64,000 nt of DNA from Acidimicrobiaceae bacterium (GCA_003133685.1 PKYQ01000030.1:1-64000), one strand, 5' to 3'. Positions 49,922-59,759 are shown, numbered from the stretch's first letter. Notes: generated by a model from the sequence alone, not told the origin. Numbers and translations: made by a program.

Positions 49922-50179
49922 ATGGCTGAGAAGCAGCAGATCATCAAGGACTACCAGGCGCACGCGACAGACACGGGTTCCCCCGAAGTCCAGGTGGCGA
50001 TTCTGACGGACCGGATCGCCCACCTCACCGAGCACCTCAAGGTCCACAAGGGTGATCATCACACCCGTCGTGGTCTCATGAAGCTCATCGGCCAACGTCG
50101 CCGTCTGCTCGATTACGTGCAGCGCGGAAATGTCGAGCGCTACCGCGCTTTGATCGGCCGTCTCGGCATTCGTCGCTAG
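49922..50179 (+). CDS. rpsO: 30S ribosomal protein S15
   Basis: S15 binds 16S rRNA helix 22 early in 30S assembly. The 85-residue protein has the signature [20 protein letters not shown] followed by [19 protein letters not shown]. It precedes pnp, the conserved rpsO-pnp pair. Confidence 0.97.
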   Translation: MAEKQQIIKDYQAHATDTGSPEVQVAILTDRIAHLTEHLKVHKGDHHTRRGLMKLIGQRRRLLDYVQRGNVERYRALIGRLGIRR

Positions 50180-50188
50180 CCGTACGGT

Positions 50189-50274
50189 ACGTTGACGCCG
50201 TCAACGTGCTCAACACATCCGATTCCTCGGAGGCCAGTGGAGAACAGTCGCGATTCGCGAAGGTTGCCCACTGG
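50189..50274 (+). promoter_or_regulatory. Two hairpins in the rpsO-pnp gap
   Basis: ACGTTGAC/GTCAACGT (50189-50207) forms an 8-bp stem with loop GCC. Downstream, CCAGTGG (50234-50240) pairs with CCACTGG (50268-50274) and encloses TCGCG/CGCGA with a 7/7 internal loop. Neither has a T-run. In E. coli an RNase III-cut hairpin at this place lets PNPase repress itself; the same role is possible here. Confidence 0.4.
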
Positions 50275-50315
50275 GATCCGGGCGGAGTGTTGCTAACCAA
50301 ATAGGAGCAATACCA

Positions 50316-52778
50316 ATGACTGACGCAATCCGCGTAAGTAGCCCCATAACGGGCACCGAAAAGACTTTGAGCTTTGAAGCGGGCCACCTGGCCCAACTGG
50401 CCGACGGAGCCGTCGTGGCTCGCATCGGCGACACCATGTTGCTGGCGACCGTCGCCGCGGCCAAGAGCGTGCGAGAAGGCATCGACTTCTTCCCACTCAC
50501 CGTCGACATCGAAGAGCGCGCCTACGCCGCCGGCAAGATTCCCGGCGCCTTCTTCCGTCGCGAGGGCAAGCCCTCCGACCAGGCGGTCCTCACTTGTCGT
50601 CTCATCGACCGACCGCTGCGACCTTCGTTCCCGAAGGGCTTTCGCAACGAGATCCAGGTCGTCGGCACGATCTTCAGCGCCGACCAGGAGAACCCGTACG
50701 ACGTCTTGGCCATCAACGCCGCCTCGGCCGCGTTGATGATCTCGGGCATCCCCTTCGAGGGACCGATTGGCGCCGTGCGTATGGCCTACACCACCGATGG
50801 TGAGTGGGCGCCGCACCCGACGTACCAAGAGGGCGACGCCGCGACCTTCGAACTCGTCGTCGCCGGACGCGCATTGAGCGACTCCGCTGACGCCGACGTG
50901 GCGATCATGATGGTCGAAGCGGGCGGCACCGAAGGTTCCTTCGAGAAGTACGCCGACGGCGCGCCGAAGGTCTCCGAAGAGGTGCTCTCGGCCGGACTCG
51001 AGGCGTCCAAGCTGTGGATCCGCGAGTCGATCAACCTCCAGCGCGAACTGGTGAAGAACTTCGTCGCCGCACGCGGGCCGATCACGCCGATGGAGTACCA
51101 GACGGTCGCCGACTACCAAGACGACGTCTACGAGAGCGTCGAGGCCATGGGTGCCACGTCGCTGTCCGAAGCGAACAAGCTGACGACCAAGGCCGCGCGC
51201 AACGAGGCCCTCGCCGCCGCCACGGCCTCGATCATCGAGCACCTGAAGGACGAGTTCCCGAACCGTCTGAGCGAGATCAAGGCGGCCGTCCGTTCGGTCA
51301 CCAAGAAGATCGTGCGACGGCGCATCGTCGACGAGGGCGTGCGTATCGACGGACGAACCGTCACCGACATCCGTCCGCTCTCGGCCGAGATCGACCTCTT
51401 CCCGATGACGCACGGCTCGGCCATGTTCCAGCGCGGCGAGACCCAGGTGGTCAACGTGACGACGCTCGGCATGCCCCGCATGCGCCAGCAGCTCGACACG
51501 ATCGGTCCGGACGAGTTTCGCCGCTACATGCACCACTACAACTTCCCGCCCTATTCGGTCGGAGAGACGGGCCGCGTCGGCATGCCCAAGCGCCGCGAGA
51601 TCGGCCACGGCATGCTGGCCGAGCGTGCATTGATCCCCGTACTGCCGAGCGAAGAGGACTTCGCCTACACGCTGCGCGTGGTCTCGGACGTCCTGCAGTC
51701 CAACGGCTCGACGTCAATGGCGTCGGTCTGTGGCTCGACGCTTTCGCTCATGGCGGCCGGCGTGCCGATCAAGGCACCCGTCGCGGGTATCGCGATGGGT
51801 CTCGTCTACGACGACGGTAAGTACGTCACGTTGACCGACATTCTCGGAGCCGAGGACGCCTTCGGCGACATGGACTTCAAGGTCGCCGGCACCGCCGACG
51901 CCGTGACCGCGTTGCAGCTCGACACGAAGATCGACGGCCTCCCGGCCGAGGTCCTGTCGAACGCGCTGGACCAGGCCAAGACGGCGCGGTTGTTGATCTT
52001 GAACGTGCTCACCAACACCATTCCCGAGCCTCGGGCTCAGGTCGCTGAAGTGGCGCCGAAGATCGTGTCGCTGCAGATTCCGATCGACAAGATCGGTGAA
52101 GTCATCGGCCCCAAGGGCAAGGTCATCAACACCTTGCAGCAAGAGACCGGTGCGGACATCGCGGTCGACGACGACGGCGTCGTCGGCACGGTTACCATCG
52201 GTGCCAAGGACGGTCGCGCCGTGGAAGAGGCTCGTCGACGCATCGCGATGATCCTCGATCCGCCGACGCCGGAAGTCGGAGCGACCTATCAGGGCCGCGT
52301 CGTCAACATCGCCAAGTTCGGTGCCTTCGTGAGCATCATGCCCGGACGTGACGGCCTCTTGCACATCTCAAAGATGGCACCGCTCAACGGCGGCAAGCGC
52401 ATCGGTCAGGTGGAGGACGTCCTCGAACTCGGTCAGGCGATCGAAGTCAAGGTCGACGACATTGACCCGCAGGGCAAGGTCTCGCTCTCACTGGTCGGCG
52501 ACTTCCCGGAGTCCGAGGAGGGCGACGCTCGTCCTCCTCGCCGTGACGCCGATCGTGGTGATCGTGGCGATCGAGGCAGTCGTGACCGTGAGCGTGGTCC
52601 TCGCGACCGTGCGCCGCGCGACAACGCCCCGGCGTCGCGCCCGACCGCGTCGTCTTCGTCCTTCGAGGCGGCCTTCGAGGCCGAGCTCGCGGACGAGATC
52701 GGCGACCTGGGCCCCGGCGGCCCGGCCTTCGTCGATGGCGACGCGTCGCGTCGTAGTCCTCGACCACGTCGCCGTTAG
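50316..52778 (+). CDS. pnp: Polyribonucleotide nucleotidyltransferase (PNPase)
   Basis: PNPase degrades RNA 3'-5' with phosphate and can add tails. The 820-residue protein has two RNase-PH domains joined by a helical linker (second copy active, with MASVCGSTLSLMAAGVPI and GDMDFKVAGT), then KH (PIDKIGEVIGPKGKVINTLQ) and S1 (TYQGRVVNIAKFGAFVSIMP). The C-terminus is a charged Arg/Asp-rich tail with RGDRGDRG repeats. TAGGAG lies 8 nt before ATG 50316. A terminator follows. Confidence 0.97.
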   Translation: MTDAIRVSSPITGTEKTLSFEAGHLAQLADGAVVARIGDTMLLATVAAAKSVREGIDFFPLTVDIEERAYAAGKIPGAFFRREGKPSDQAVLTCRLIDRPLRPSFPKGFRNEIQVVGTIFSADQENPYDVLAINAASAALMISGIPFEGPIGAVRMAYTTDGEWAPHPTYQEGDAATFELVVAGRALSDSADADVAIMMVEAGGTEGSFEKYADGAPKVSEEVLSAGLEASKLWIRESINLQRELVKNFVAARGPITPMEYQTVADYQDDVYESVEAMGATSLSEANKLTTKAARNEALAAATASIIEHLKDEFPNRLSEIKAAVRSVTKKIVRRRIVDEGVRIDGRTVTDIRPLSAEIDLFPMTHGSAMFQRGETQVVNVTTLGMPRMRQQLDTIGPDEFRRYMHHYNFPPYSVGETGRVGMPKRREIGHGMLAERALIPVLPSEEDFAYTLRVVSDVLQSNGSTSMASVCGSTLSLMAAGVPIKAPVAGIAMGLVYDDGKYVTLTDILGAEDAFGDMDFKVAGTADAVTALQLDTKIDGLPAEVLSNALDQAKTARLLILNVLTNTIPEPRAQVAEVAPKIVSLQIPIDKIGEVIGPKGKVINTLQQETGADIAVDDDGVVGTVTIGAKDGRAVEEARRRIAMILDPPTPEVGATYQGRVVNIAKFGAFVSIMPGRDGLLHISKMAPLNGGKRIGQVEDVLELGQAIEVKVDDIDPQGKVSLSLVGDFPESEEGDARPPRRDADRGDRGDRGSRDRERGPRDRAPRDNAPASRPTASSSSFEAAFEAELADEIGDLGPGGPAFVDGDASRRSPRPRRR

Positions 52779-52783
52779 TCGTT

Positions 52784-52838
52784 CGAAGCCCGTGTTGTTC
52801 GGTCCCCGTGACCGTGCACCACGGGCTTCGTGCTTTTT
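52784..52838 (+). terminator. Intrinsic terminator after pnp
   Basis: CGAAGCCCGTG (52784-52794) and CACGGGCTTCG (52820-52830) are perfect complements followed by TGCTTTTT. The stem of 11 bp closes a 25-nt loop. It ends the rpsO-pnp unit immediately before the next promoter. Confidence 0.85.
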
Positions 52839-52840
52839 CG

Positions 52841-52846
52841 TAGCGT
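52841..52846 (+). promoter_or_regulatory. -10-like TAGCGT before the YfhO-like gene
   Basis: TAGCGT ends 7 nt before ATG 52854 and directly follows the pnp terminator, so the gene likely has its own leaderless start. Confidence 0.35.
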
Positions 52847-52853
52847 GGAGCCA

Positions 52854-55553
52854 ATGAGTCTGATCGGCCCCACGCATTCCAAGAGGTGGTGGCGACCTCT
52901 CTCCCCGGGAGATCGGCGGGCGTTCATCGCGATGTTCGCGGTGCCGACACTGCTCTTCGTCATCCCGGCGCTGCTGGGTCATCCGGCGATCGACGGCGAC
53001 AACCTGATCCAAAATTTCCCGCTGCGCGTCCTCAGTGGCCAACAGATCGCCTCGGGCCACCTCCCGCTCTTCAACCCGTTGGCCGATTCCGGGACTCCGT
53101 TGCTCGGGGGACTGAATGCCGGGGCGCTCTATCCGTTGACGGTGATCTTCGCCTTCGTGCCGCCAATCGCCGCGTGGCTCATCAACTGCATCGCCGTCTA
53201 CGTGATCGCCGCGACCGGCATGTTCGCACTGCTGCGTTGGCACGGGATGCGCACGCTGTCGTCTTTCGCCGCCGCGATGAGTTTCGCCTACTCCGGCGCC
53301 ATGGTCGGACAGCTCGTCCACTTGGGCGTCGTCCAGGGCTTCGCCTTCATCCCCTGGGCCACGTTGATCCTGGTCTCGCTCTCTCGTCGGCTCTCCCTGG
53401 AGCCGACGACCACCACGTGGCGCCACTACGCGCGAGTGTCCAAACCCTGGATCTGGGGCTACGCGCTCGTATGGGGACTGACCTTTCTTACTGGGGAGCC
53501 CCGCGGCATCGCCGAGATCGAACTGTTGACGTTGATCATCGGTCCGTCGGTGTTGCTGATTTCCAGTTCGTACTGGATTCAAACGTGGCGGGGACGCGTC
53601 GCCTACGTCGTCGCCCTCGCGGCGGGCCTCGCGTGGGGGTGCGCCATTGGTCTGGTGCAGCTCCTGCCGGGTTGGTCGTTCATCGGCTTCTCGCAACGTT
53701 CGTCGATCAGTTACAGCTTCTTCGGCGCCGGTTCGTTGGTGGTGCGCTGGACGTCGCTACTCTTCGTGCCCGACATCTTTGGCGGGAACGGATCGGGTGG
53801 TCAGCCGAATTATTTCGCGCATTACAACCTGCCCGAGGTGACCGGCTACGTCGGACTGCTCGCGCTCATTGCGACGTTCGCGTTCATCTCTAAGTTGACG
53901 CGCCGCGGGTGGAAGGGCGAGGACCGTGACTACGTCCTGTACTTCGTGATCCTGGTCGTCGGACTCTTCGCGACGTGGGGCTCGTACACGCCACTCGGTC
54001 ACCTGTTTCGCGACATTCCCTTGTACGGCAGTACGCGCTTGCAGAGTCGCAACATCATCCTCGTGGACTTCGCGATGACCGCGCTACTCGGATGGTGGCT
54101 CCATCGCCTCGAGACGCGTCGTACGGCGTTGGCCGGACTCGAGGGTCGTGCGAAATGGTTCACGCTCGCGCCAGCCTTCGCGGTCATCGCGCTCTGCGTC
54201 GGACTGTTCCTCTGGGGCGCTCGAATCGTCTCGTACCTCGGGGTCTTTCCCCAACAAGAGGACCTCGCGCAGGACATGCACCTCTCGTACGGGCTCCACC
54301 TCGTGATCGCGGTCGTCACCGTGCTGGCGCTGTTGCGCTGGCGATCATCGAAGAACCTCATGAGAGTCGTCATGGGCGTCGTGGTGGCCGACGTCCTCGT
54401 GTTCCTGATCTTTAGCACCGCGGGACTTATTGGCGGTTCGGGGCTCACGGAACCAACGAGGGCGAACGCGTTGGCCCTCTTCGGCAACAACGGGCGAACC
54501 GCGCTCGTGGACCAGGGCGGCGCCCATCAACATCAGTTCCAAGCGCTCGGTGTGCCGAACATGAACGTCTTCACGAAGTTGCCCAGCGTCCAGGGATACG
54601 GGTCGCTCATCTCGACGATCTACGACGACTCAACGGGCACTCATCCGCAGGCGGCGCTCGATCCCTGTCGACTCGCTGACGGGACGTTCACGCAACTGCG
54701 ACTCTCGGCAATCGCGGTCTCGTACGCGCAGTTGAGTCACAACGTGATCGTGCCGATGCCACCGGCGCCGAACTGTCGCATGGCGCCGCCCTCAGCCACG
54801 ACGAAGCGCTACTTTGGTCAGTTGTTGCGCGTCGCGAAAGTGAATCTCCACGGACGCGGTGGCCGCATGGTGTCGTCGGGCACGGTGTACTTGAGCCTGA
54901 TCGATGCGAAGGGCCGTCCGTTCGGTTCGGTATTCCACGAGCCCGGCGCGAGCGATATGACCTTCAGCGTGAACGGGCGAACGTCCGAGGCGGCCGGATT
55001 CGAACTGACCGCAACAAAGGCCGTGTCGATTGGTGATGCCGAAGTCACACAGGTCAGTCCACTCAAGATCACTTACGATTTGAATTCGCCGATGCAAGAG
55101 GCGCTGGACAGCTCTTATTGGCAACTCAGCGATACCGTCGGAACGTTCTCGGTGTTCAAGGCTTTGACGGTGAAATCGAGCGTCTGGTTGACGTCGCCTT
55201 CGAGTGGCACCATTTCTCATCTGGATGACGCCGCCTATGGCGACACGTGGGTCACCGTGCACGCGACGTCACCGGTCACGCTGGTCCGTTCAATGGCGTA
55301 TCTCCCCGGATGGCGAGCGACGGCACTTAACACGACGTCGGGCAAGAGTGAAGCGCTCAAGGTATCGCGCAATGGTCTCATCCAGCAGGTGTCCGTGCCG
55401 ATCGGCGATTGGAACATCCACTTCCATTACCACGCGCCCTACATCGAGGTGAGTCTGGCCGCGTCGATCGTGGGCAGCGTATTGATCATCGGCGTGGGCG
55501 TGTACCTCGTCGTCGACGAACGCCGACGACGCGAGGATAAGGTGCGGTCGTGA
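52854..55553 (+). CDS. Large YfhO-like polytopic membrane protein
   Basis: The 899-residue protein has about 11-13 membrane spans in the first 530 residues and an extracytoplasmic C-terminal region closed by a last span (about 870-890). The early loop GDNLIQNFPLRVLSGQQIAS with HLPLFNPLADSGTPLLG is typical of YfhO/GT-C-like proteins, some of which move lipid-linked sugars onto teichoic acids. The Asp in the first loop is at the place of a catalytic acid. Function here is open. ATG 52854 is favoured over the upstream GTG 52830, which lies in the terminator. It overlaps dapB by 4 bp. Confidence 0.8.
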   Translation: MSLIGPTHSKRWWRPLSPGDRRAFIAMFAVPTLLFVIPALLGHPAIDGDNLIQNFPLRVLSGQQIASGHLPLFNPLADSGTPLLGGLNAGALYPLTVIFAFVPPIAAWLINCIAVYVIAATGMFALLRWHGMRTLSSFAAAMSFAYSGAMVGQLVHLGVVQGFAFIPWATLILVSLSRRLSLEPTTTTWRHYARVSKPWIWGYALVWGLTFLTGEPRGIAEIELLTLIIGPSVLLISSSYWIQTWRGRVAYVVALAAGLAWGCAIGLVQLLPGWSFIGFSQRSSISYSFFGAGSLVVRWTSLLFVPDIFGGNGSGGQPNYFAHYNLPEVTGYVGLLALIATFAFISKLTRRGWKGEDRDYVLYFVILVVGLFATWGSYTPLGHLFRDIPLYGSTRLQSRNIILVDFAMTALLGWWLHRLETRRTALAGLEGRAKWFTLAPAFAVIALCVGLFLWGARIVSYLGVFPQQEDLAQDMHLSYGLHLVIAVVTVLALLRWRSSKNLMRVVMGVVVADVLVFLIFSTAGLIGGSGLTEPTRANALALFGNNGRTALVDQGGAHQHQFQALGVPNMNVFTKLPSVQGYGSLISTIYDDSTGTHPQAALDPCRLADGTFTQLRLSAIAVSYAQLSHNVIVPMPPAPNCRMAPPSATTKRYFGQLLRVAKVNLHGRGGRMVSSGTVYLSLIDAKGRPFGSVFHEPGASDMTFSVNGRTSEAAGFELTATKAVSIGDAEVTQVSPLKITYDLNSPMQEALDSSYWQLSDTVGTFSVFKALTVKSSVWLTSPSSGTISHLDDAAYGDTWVTVHATSPVTLVRSMAYLPGWRATALNTTSGKSEALKVSRNGLIQQVSVPIGDWNIHFHYHAPYIEVSLAASIVGSVLIIGVGVYLVVDERRRREDKVRS

Positions 55554-56317
55554 AAGCTCTCGCGATCAATGGTGGGGCCGGACGTATGGGACAGATTCTT
55601 GCCGGCGGTCTCGGTTCGCTCGGCCAATTCTCCATCAGCGCTCTCATTGACGCGCGCGAGCCGAGTGAACTTTTCGGCGCCGCCTACGCCTCGTCGTTCG
55701 ACGGCGTGGACGCTGGCTCAATCGACGTTGTCGTCGACTTCTCGTCGCCCGAAGGCGTGGTGGCCTCGGCGGCGTGGTGCGCGGCCCACGGCAAAGGCCT
55801 CGTCATCGGCACGACGGGCCTGTCGGACGAACAGCGTCAATCAGTCGAAGAGGCCGCGACCAAAGTCGGAGTGTTGATCGCGGCGAACTACTCCGTCGGG
55901 GCCGTGCTCTCCGAAAAGTTTGCCGCGATGGCGGCGCCGTATTTCGATCGGGTCGAGATTATCGAGTTGCATCACGACAAGAAAGTCGACGCTCCGTCTG
56001 GTACGTCGATCGCCGCGGCGAAGGGAATCGCGACAGCGCGCGCCGCGGCCGGATTGCCCGAGATGATCGATCCAACCATTCGCCACACGGTCGCCGGCGC
56101 ACGAGGTGCCGACACAGTCGGCGGCATCAAGATTCACTCCGTGCGCCTACCGGGCCTCGTCGCTCACCAAGAGATCCTTTTCGGCGGACCGGGCGAGGGC
56201 TTGACCATACGACACGACTCATTCGATCGTTTGAGTTTCGTCCAAGGCGTGGCGCTCGCCGCTGACGCCATCGACGCGACGCCGCGACTCATCGACGGGA
56301 TTGAATCGCTGATTTGA
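55550..56317 (+). CDS. dapB: 4-hydroxy-tetrahydrodipicolinate reductase
   Basis: DapB reduces the dapA product with NAD(P)H in lysine and diaminopimelate synthesis. The 255-residue protein has the nucleotide loop GGAGRMGQ, VVDFSSPEGV, GTTGLS, and the catalytic ELHHDKKVDAPSGTS. The dinucleotide-binding turn starts NGGAGRMG rather than the common GAxGRMG. GTG 55550 overlaps the preceding stop. It precedes dapA by 118 bp. Confidence 0.95.
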   Translation: MKALAINGGAGRMGQILAGGLGSLGQFSISALIDAREPSELFGAAYASSFDGVDAGSIDVVVDFSSPEGVVASAAWCAAHGKGLVIGTTGLSDEQRQSVEEAATKVGVLIAANYSVGAVLSEKFAAMAAPYFDRVEIIELHHDKKVDAPSGTSIAAAKGIATARAAAGLPEMIDPTIRHTVAGARGADTVGGIKIHSVRLPGLVAHQEILFGGPGEGLTIRHDSFDRLSFVQGVALAADAIDATPRLIDGIESLI

Positions 56318-56423
56318 GAGTTGTCAGTGCGGTCGAGACGTCAAGTTCGTGACGTTGCATTTCATTGCGACGCAAAGCCCCGTTGGACTGACGCCACGTC
56401 GCGGCCTCTTCGTCAATGACTGG

Positions 56424-56429
56424 TAACTT
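56424..56429 (+). promoter_or_regulatory. -10-like TAACTT before dapA, leaderless start
   Basis: TAACTT ends 6 nt before ATG 56436 with no SD. A small hairpin (ACGTCA/TGACGT, 56338-56355) lies further upstream in the dapB-dapA gap. Confidence 0.4.
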
Positions 56430-56435
56430 CGAAGT

Positions 56436-57332
56436 ATGACGACACCTCGTTTTGGTCGCGTTCTCACCGCCATGGTGACGCCATTTCGAGCGGACGGCGC
56501 AATCGATTTTGACGTCGCGATAGAACTCGCGACCTATTTGGTCGCCGAAGGGATCGACGGATTGGTCGTCGCCGGTTCGACCGGCGAAGGATCTTCACTG
56601 TCGGACAAGGAGAAACTCGAACTGTTCGCCTGTGTCGCGGGCGCCGTTGAAGTACCCGTCCTGGCCGGTTCGACCTTTGCCGACACCGCTCGTTCGGTGG
56701 AACTCACTCGTCAGGTCCTCGACACCGGTGTCACGGGCGTGCTGGCGACGACGCCGGCCTACGCGCGTCCGAGTCAAAAGGGCATCGCCGCCCACTTCGC
56801 CGCCATCGCCAATTCGACGGAACTCCCGATCATGCTCTACGACATCCCTTCGCGCACGGGCCGAAAGATCGCGTCGACGACGACGATTGATCTCGTCTCG
56901 TCGCATTCGAACATCGTTGCCATAAAAGATGCGTCGGGCGACTTCGTGAGTGCCGCCCACTACAAGTCCGTTCTCGGTGACGACATCGACCTCTACAGCG
57001 GCGACGACTCGGTGGTGCTGCCGTTCATGGGTGTCGGGGCGGTCGGCCTCGTGTCGGTCGCGGCGCATTGGGCCGCTCGCGAGTTCGTGCAGATGGTCGA
57101 GAGCGCCGAACGAGGTGACTGGGTCCGGGCGAGAGCGTTCAATGAACGACTGGCCACGAGTTACGTCTTCGAATCCAGCGATTTGTATCCGAACCCGATG
57201 CCCGCGAAGGCGGCGATGCGTTATCTCGGAATTGATGTCGGCCAGTGCCGACTGCCGCACTCTGAGGGTGACGACACTCTCGACGCGGACGCGGCCAAGA
57301 TCGTGGCCGCACTCCAGGCATCACGTGGCTAA
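56436..57332 (+). CDS. dapA: 4-hydroxy-tetrahydrodipicolinate synthase
   Basis: DapA condenses pyruvate with aspartate semialdehyde. The 298-residue TIM barrel has the Schiff-base Lys164 in IVAIKDASGD, Tyr135 in IMLYDIPSRTG, and the GSTGEGSSLS loop at 47-56. It overlaps rnj by 8 bp. The dapB-dapA-rnj order is seen in many actinobacteria (with thyX often between). Confidence 0.96.
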   Translation: MTTPRFGRVLTAMVTPFRADGAIDFDVAIELATYLVAEGIDGLVVAGSTGEGSSLSDKEKLELFACVAGAVEVPVLAGSTFADTARSVELTRQVLDTGVTGVLATTPAYARPSQKGIAAHFAAIANSTELPIMLYDIPSRTGRKIASTTTIDLVSSHSNIVAIKDASGDFVSAAHYKSVLGDDIDLYSGDDSVVLPFMGVGAVGLVSVAAHWAAREFVQMVESAERGDWVRARAFNERLATSYVFESSDLYPNPMPAKAAMRYLGIDVGQCRLPHSEGDDTLDADAAKIVAALQASRG

Positions 57333-58986
57333 GGACACCGTTCGCGTCACCTTCCTCGGCGGTCTCGGCGAGATCGGGCGCAACTGCGCCGCGATCGAGC
57401 AGGACGGGCGCATTGTGGTCGTCGACGCCGGGTTGATGTTCCCCGAGCCGACGATGTACGGCGTCGACCTGATCCTGCCGGACTTTCGATGGTTGATCGA
57501 ACGGCGCGACCGCGTCGACGCCATCGTCTTGACCCACGGTCACGAAGATCACACGGGCGCGCTGCGCTACCTCGTGAAGGACATCAACGTCCCCATCTAC
57601 GGATCGGCGTTGACGCTCGGCTTCGCCCGCCACCGCTTGACCGAGGCCAAAGTCGCCAAGGACCTCACGTTCATCGAAGTGAAAGACGGCGAGAAACGCA
57701 AGATCGGACCGTTCGAGGTCGAGTTCATTCCCGTCACCCACTCGGTGCCGAGCGCCCACGCGCTCGCCTTTCGCACGAACGCCGGCATCGTCGTGCACTC
57801 GGGCGACTTCAAACTCGACCTCACGCCGATTGACGGACGGCGAACCGATATCTCGCGTCTCGCCGCTCTCGGCGACGAGGGCGTCGCGTTGTTGCTCGCG
57901 GACTCGACGAATGCCGAAGAGCCCGGTTTCACCGCGTCGGAGCGCTCGGTTGGGGGAGCACTGCGTCGTCTTTTCCTTGAGCGACCGCAACGCCGTATGG
58001 TCGTGGCCTGCTTCGCCAGCCATATCCACCGCGTCCAGCAGATCATTGACGTCGCGTTAGAACAGCACCGCAAGATCGCGCTGATGGGTCGCTCGATGGA
58101 GTCGAACGTCAAATTGGCGCGCAAACTGAATCTGCTGCACGTCGACGCCGCCGACCTGATCGATATCGAGAACATCGATCGCTACGCCCCGGGCGAGGTC
58201 TGTGTCATCTGCACCGGCAGCCAGGGCGAGCCGCTCGCCGCTCTCTCGAAGCTCTCACGCGGCGATGCCCGGTTCTTGAAGGTCGGCGCTGACGACACCG
58301 TCATACTCAGTTCGCACCCCATTCCGGGTAACGAGTGGACGGTCGGACGAGTGATCGACGATCTGCACCGCGCCGCCGCCGAAGTGATTCACTCGGGTCA
58401 CGAGCCGGTTCACGCCTCCGGACACGCCCGCCAGGGCGAGCTGCGTACGTTCCACCAGTTGCTTCGCCCGAAGAACTTCGTCCCGGTCCACGGCGAGTAC
58501 CGCCACATGGTGCACCACGCGGAGTTGGCGCACTCCATGGGACTCGGTGCCAAGCACGTCTTGATCTGTGAAGACGGGGACCAGATCGAGGTCAACAAGA
58601 CGGGCATCAAGCGCGCGGGTCAGGTGCCGGCGGGCTTTCACTACATCGACGGCAGCGCGGGAGACCTGGACGAGCGGCCTCTCGAAGAGCGCCGGATGCT
58701 GGCGGAGTTCGGCGTCTTGCAAATCTCGGCGGGCGTCGACAGGGACAAGGGCACCATTATTCAACCGGTGCGTTTGACGGCGCGTGGCTGGTTCGAGGGC
58801 GACCAGGATCGAACGGTGCTCGACGCCGTGACGAACGAAGTGCGTGACGCATTAGAGGTGGCGCTTCGAGAGGGCACCCGCGACGAAGAGACGCTCAACA
58901 AGATCGTCCAGCGAGCGGCCGGCCGGCTGCTCGGACAGAAGTACCGCCGCCAGCCGCTACTGCTGGCCGCCGTCGTCGTTCTCTAG
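57325..58986 (+). CDS. rnj: Ribonuclease J
   Basis: RNase J is a metallo-beta-lactamase-fold 5'-3' exo- and endoribonuclease. From GTG 57325 the 553-residue protein starts MAKDTVRVTFLGGLGEIGRN and has the zinc motif HGHEDH at 71-76, GHAR-type VHASGHARQGE and PVHGEYRHMVHH of the beta-CASP part, and a C-terminal dimer domain. It coexists here with RNase E/G and PNPase. Its last 4 bp overlap the convergent flavoprotein gene. Confidence 0.95.
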   Translation: MAKDTVRVTFLGGLGEIGRNCAAIEQDGRIVVVDAGLMFPEPTMYGVDLILPDFRWLIERRDRVDAIVLTHGHEDHTGALRYLVKDINVPIYGSALTLGFARHRLTEAKVAKDLTFIEVKDGEKRKIGPFEVEFIPVTHSVPSAHALAFRTNAGIVVHSGDFKLDLTPIDGRRTDISRLAALGDEGVALLLADSTNAEEPGFTASERSVGGALRRLFLERPQRRMVVACFASHIHRVQQIIDVALEQHRKIALMGRSMESNVKLARKLNLLHVDAADLIDIENIDRYAPGEVCVICTGSQGEPLAALSKLSRGDARFLKVGADDTVILSSHPIPGNEWTVGRVIDDLHRAAAEVIHSGHEPVHASGHARQGELRTFHQLLRPKNFVPVHGEYRHMVHHAELAHSMGLGAKHVLICEDGDQIEVNKTGIKRAGQVPAGFHYIDGSAGDLDERPLEERRMLAEFGVLQISAGVDRDKGTIIQPVRLTARGWFEGDQDRTVLDAVTNEVRDALEVALREGTRDEETLNKIVQRAAGRLLGQKYRRQPLLLAAVVVL

Positions 58987-59753
58987 TCGCCCTTTTCCGG
59001 TTCGCCGTGATCGGCGTTGTTGCGGCCGACGCGCCAAAATGCCTTCATAGTGATCGACGTATCGTCGAGCCCGCGATCGAGCAGCGCCACGCGCGCGGCT
59101 TTGATGACGTGGAACTCACCAAAGAGGTACGCGTGGCCGCGGTCCGGGGGAAACGCGAATGCCGAAAGTCCGCTGAGTAGACCGGCGGGATCGTCCCTGG
59201 CCCGACCCATACGGTCAACGAATATGCCGGTGACCGCGATGCCCTCGTCGAACGTCGTGGTCAACGCGTCGTCGGCGTGGTCGGTTTCGACGATGAAGAC
59301 CACTTTGCCGGGCGCTTCGACGCTCTGGGCCATGCGGTACGCCGAACCGAGACACGTGATGTCGCCCATGAAGAGGTGCCAATCGGCCCCGGAATCGACA
59401 ACGATCTTTCCCCGGGGACCCACGATGTCGACTTCATCGCCCGGTTGGGCACTGCGCGCCCACACGCTGCCCGGTCCCTCGTGGGCCGTCGTGATCCACA
59501 GAGTGAACTGATCGAGCTCCTCGTCGACGCTGTGCACGCTGTAACGACGGCGGACGAGTTTGCCGGCCGGATTCGTGAGTTGCACCATGACGTCGTTGCC
59601 CGGGACGCCGCACAAGAGGGCGGCCTGACCTGCGAGAACGACCTCGTGGATCGAAGAACTGAGCGGCGTTGAGGACACCAGGTGACCGACGCGCGCGTTG
59701 GCGTCCAGGCGTGCGGCGAGTTCGATCGAGGAGTCGTGGGGAGTTGTTGGCAC
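58983..59753 (-). CDS. Siderophore-interacting-type flavoprotein (SIP family)
   Basis: These FAD proteins reduce ferric siderophores with NAD(P)H. The 256-residue protein has the FAD-binding RRYSVHSVDEEL and PGDEVDIVGPRGKI segments and the SIP C-terminal fold with HLFMGDITCLGSAYRM and the closing MKAFWRVGRNNADHGEP. GTG 59753 is chosen because a TATGCT hexamer ends 6 nt before it; the frame continues upstream without homology. No siderophore synthesis or uptake genes are nearby. It is divergent from ftsK. Confidence 0.88.
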   Translation of the reverse strand: MPTTPHDSSIELAARLDANARVGHLVSSTPLSSSIHEVVLAGQAALLCGVPGNDVMVQLTNPAGKLVRRRYSVHSVDEELDQFTLWITTAHEGPGSVWARSAQPGDEVDIVGPRGKIVVDSGADWHLFMGDITCLGSAYRMAQSVEAPGKVVFIVETDHADDALTTTFDEGIAVTGIFVDRMGRARDDPAGLLSGLSAFAFPPDRGHAYLFGEFHVIKAARVALLDRGLDDTSITMKAFWRVGRNNADHGEPEKGD

Positions 59754-59759
59754 CGGTTC

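Noticed and set aside
50085-51608. Long minus-strand open frame (about 507 codons) opposite pnp
   Set aside because: It mirrors codon structure of a strongly conserved plus-strand gene and its translation is low-complexity His/Asp/Arg-rich with no family signal.
52830-52853. GTG 52830 as start of the YfhO-like protein
   Set aside because: It lies inside the pnp terminator and adds eight non-homologous residues; ATG 52854 follows a -10-like hexamer at suitable spacing.
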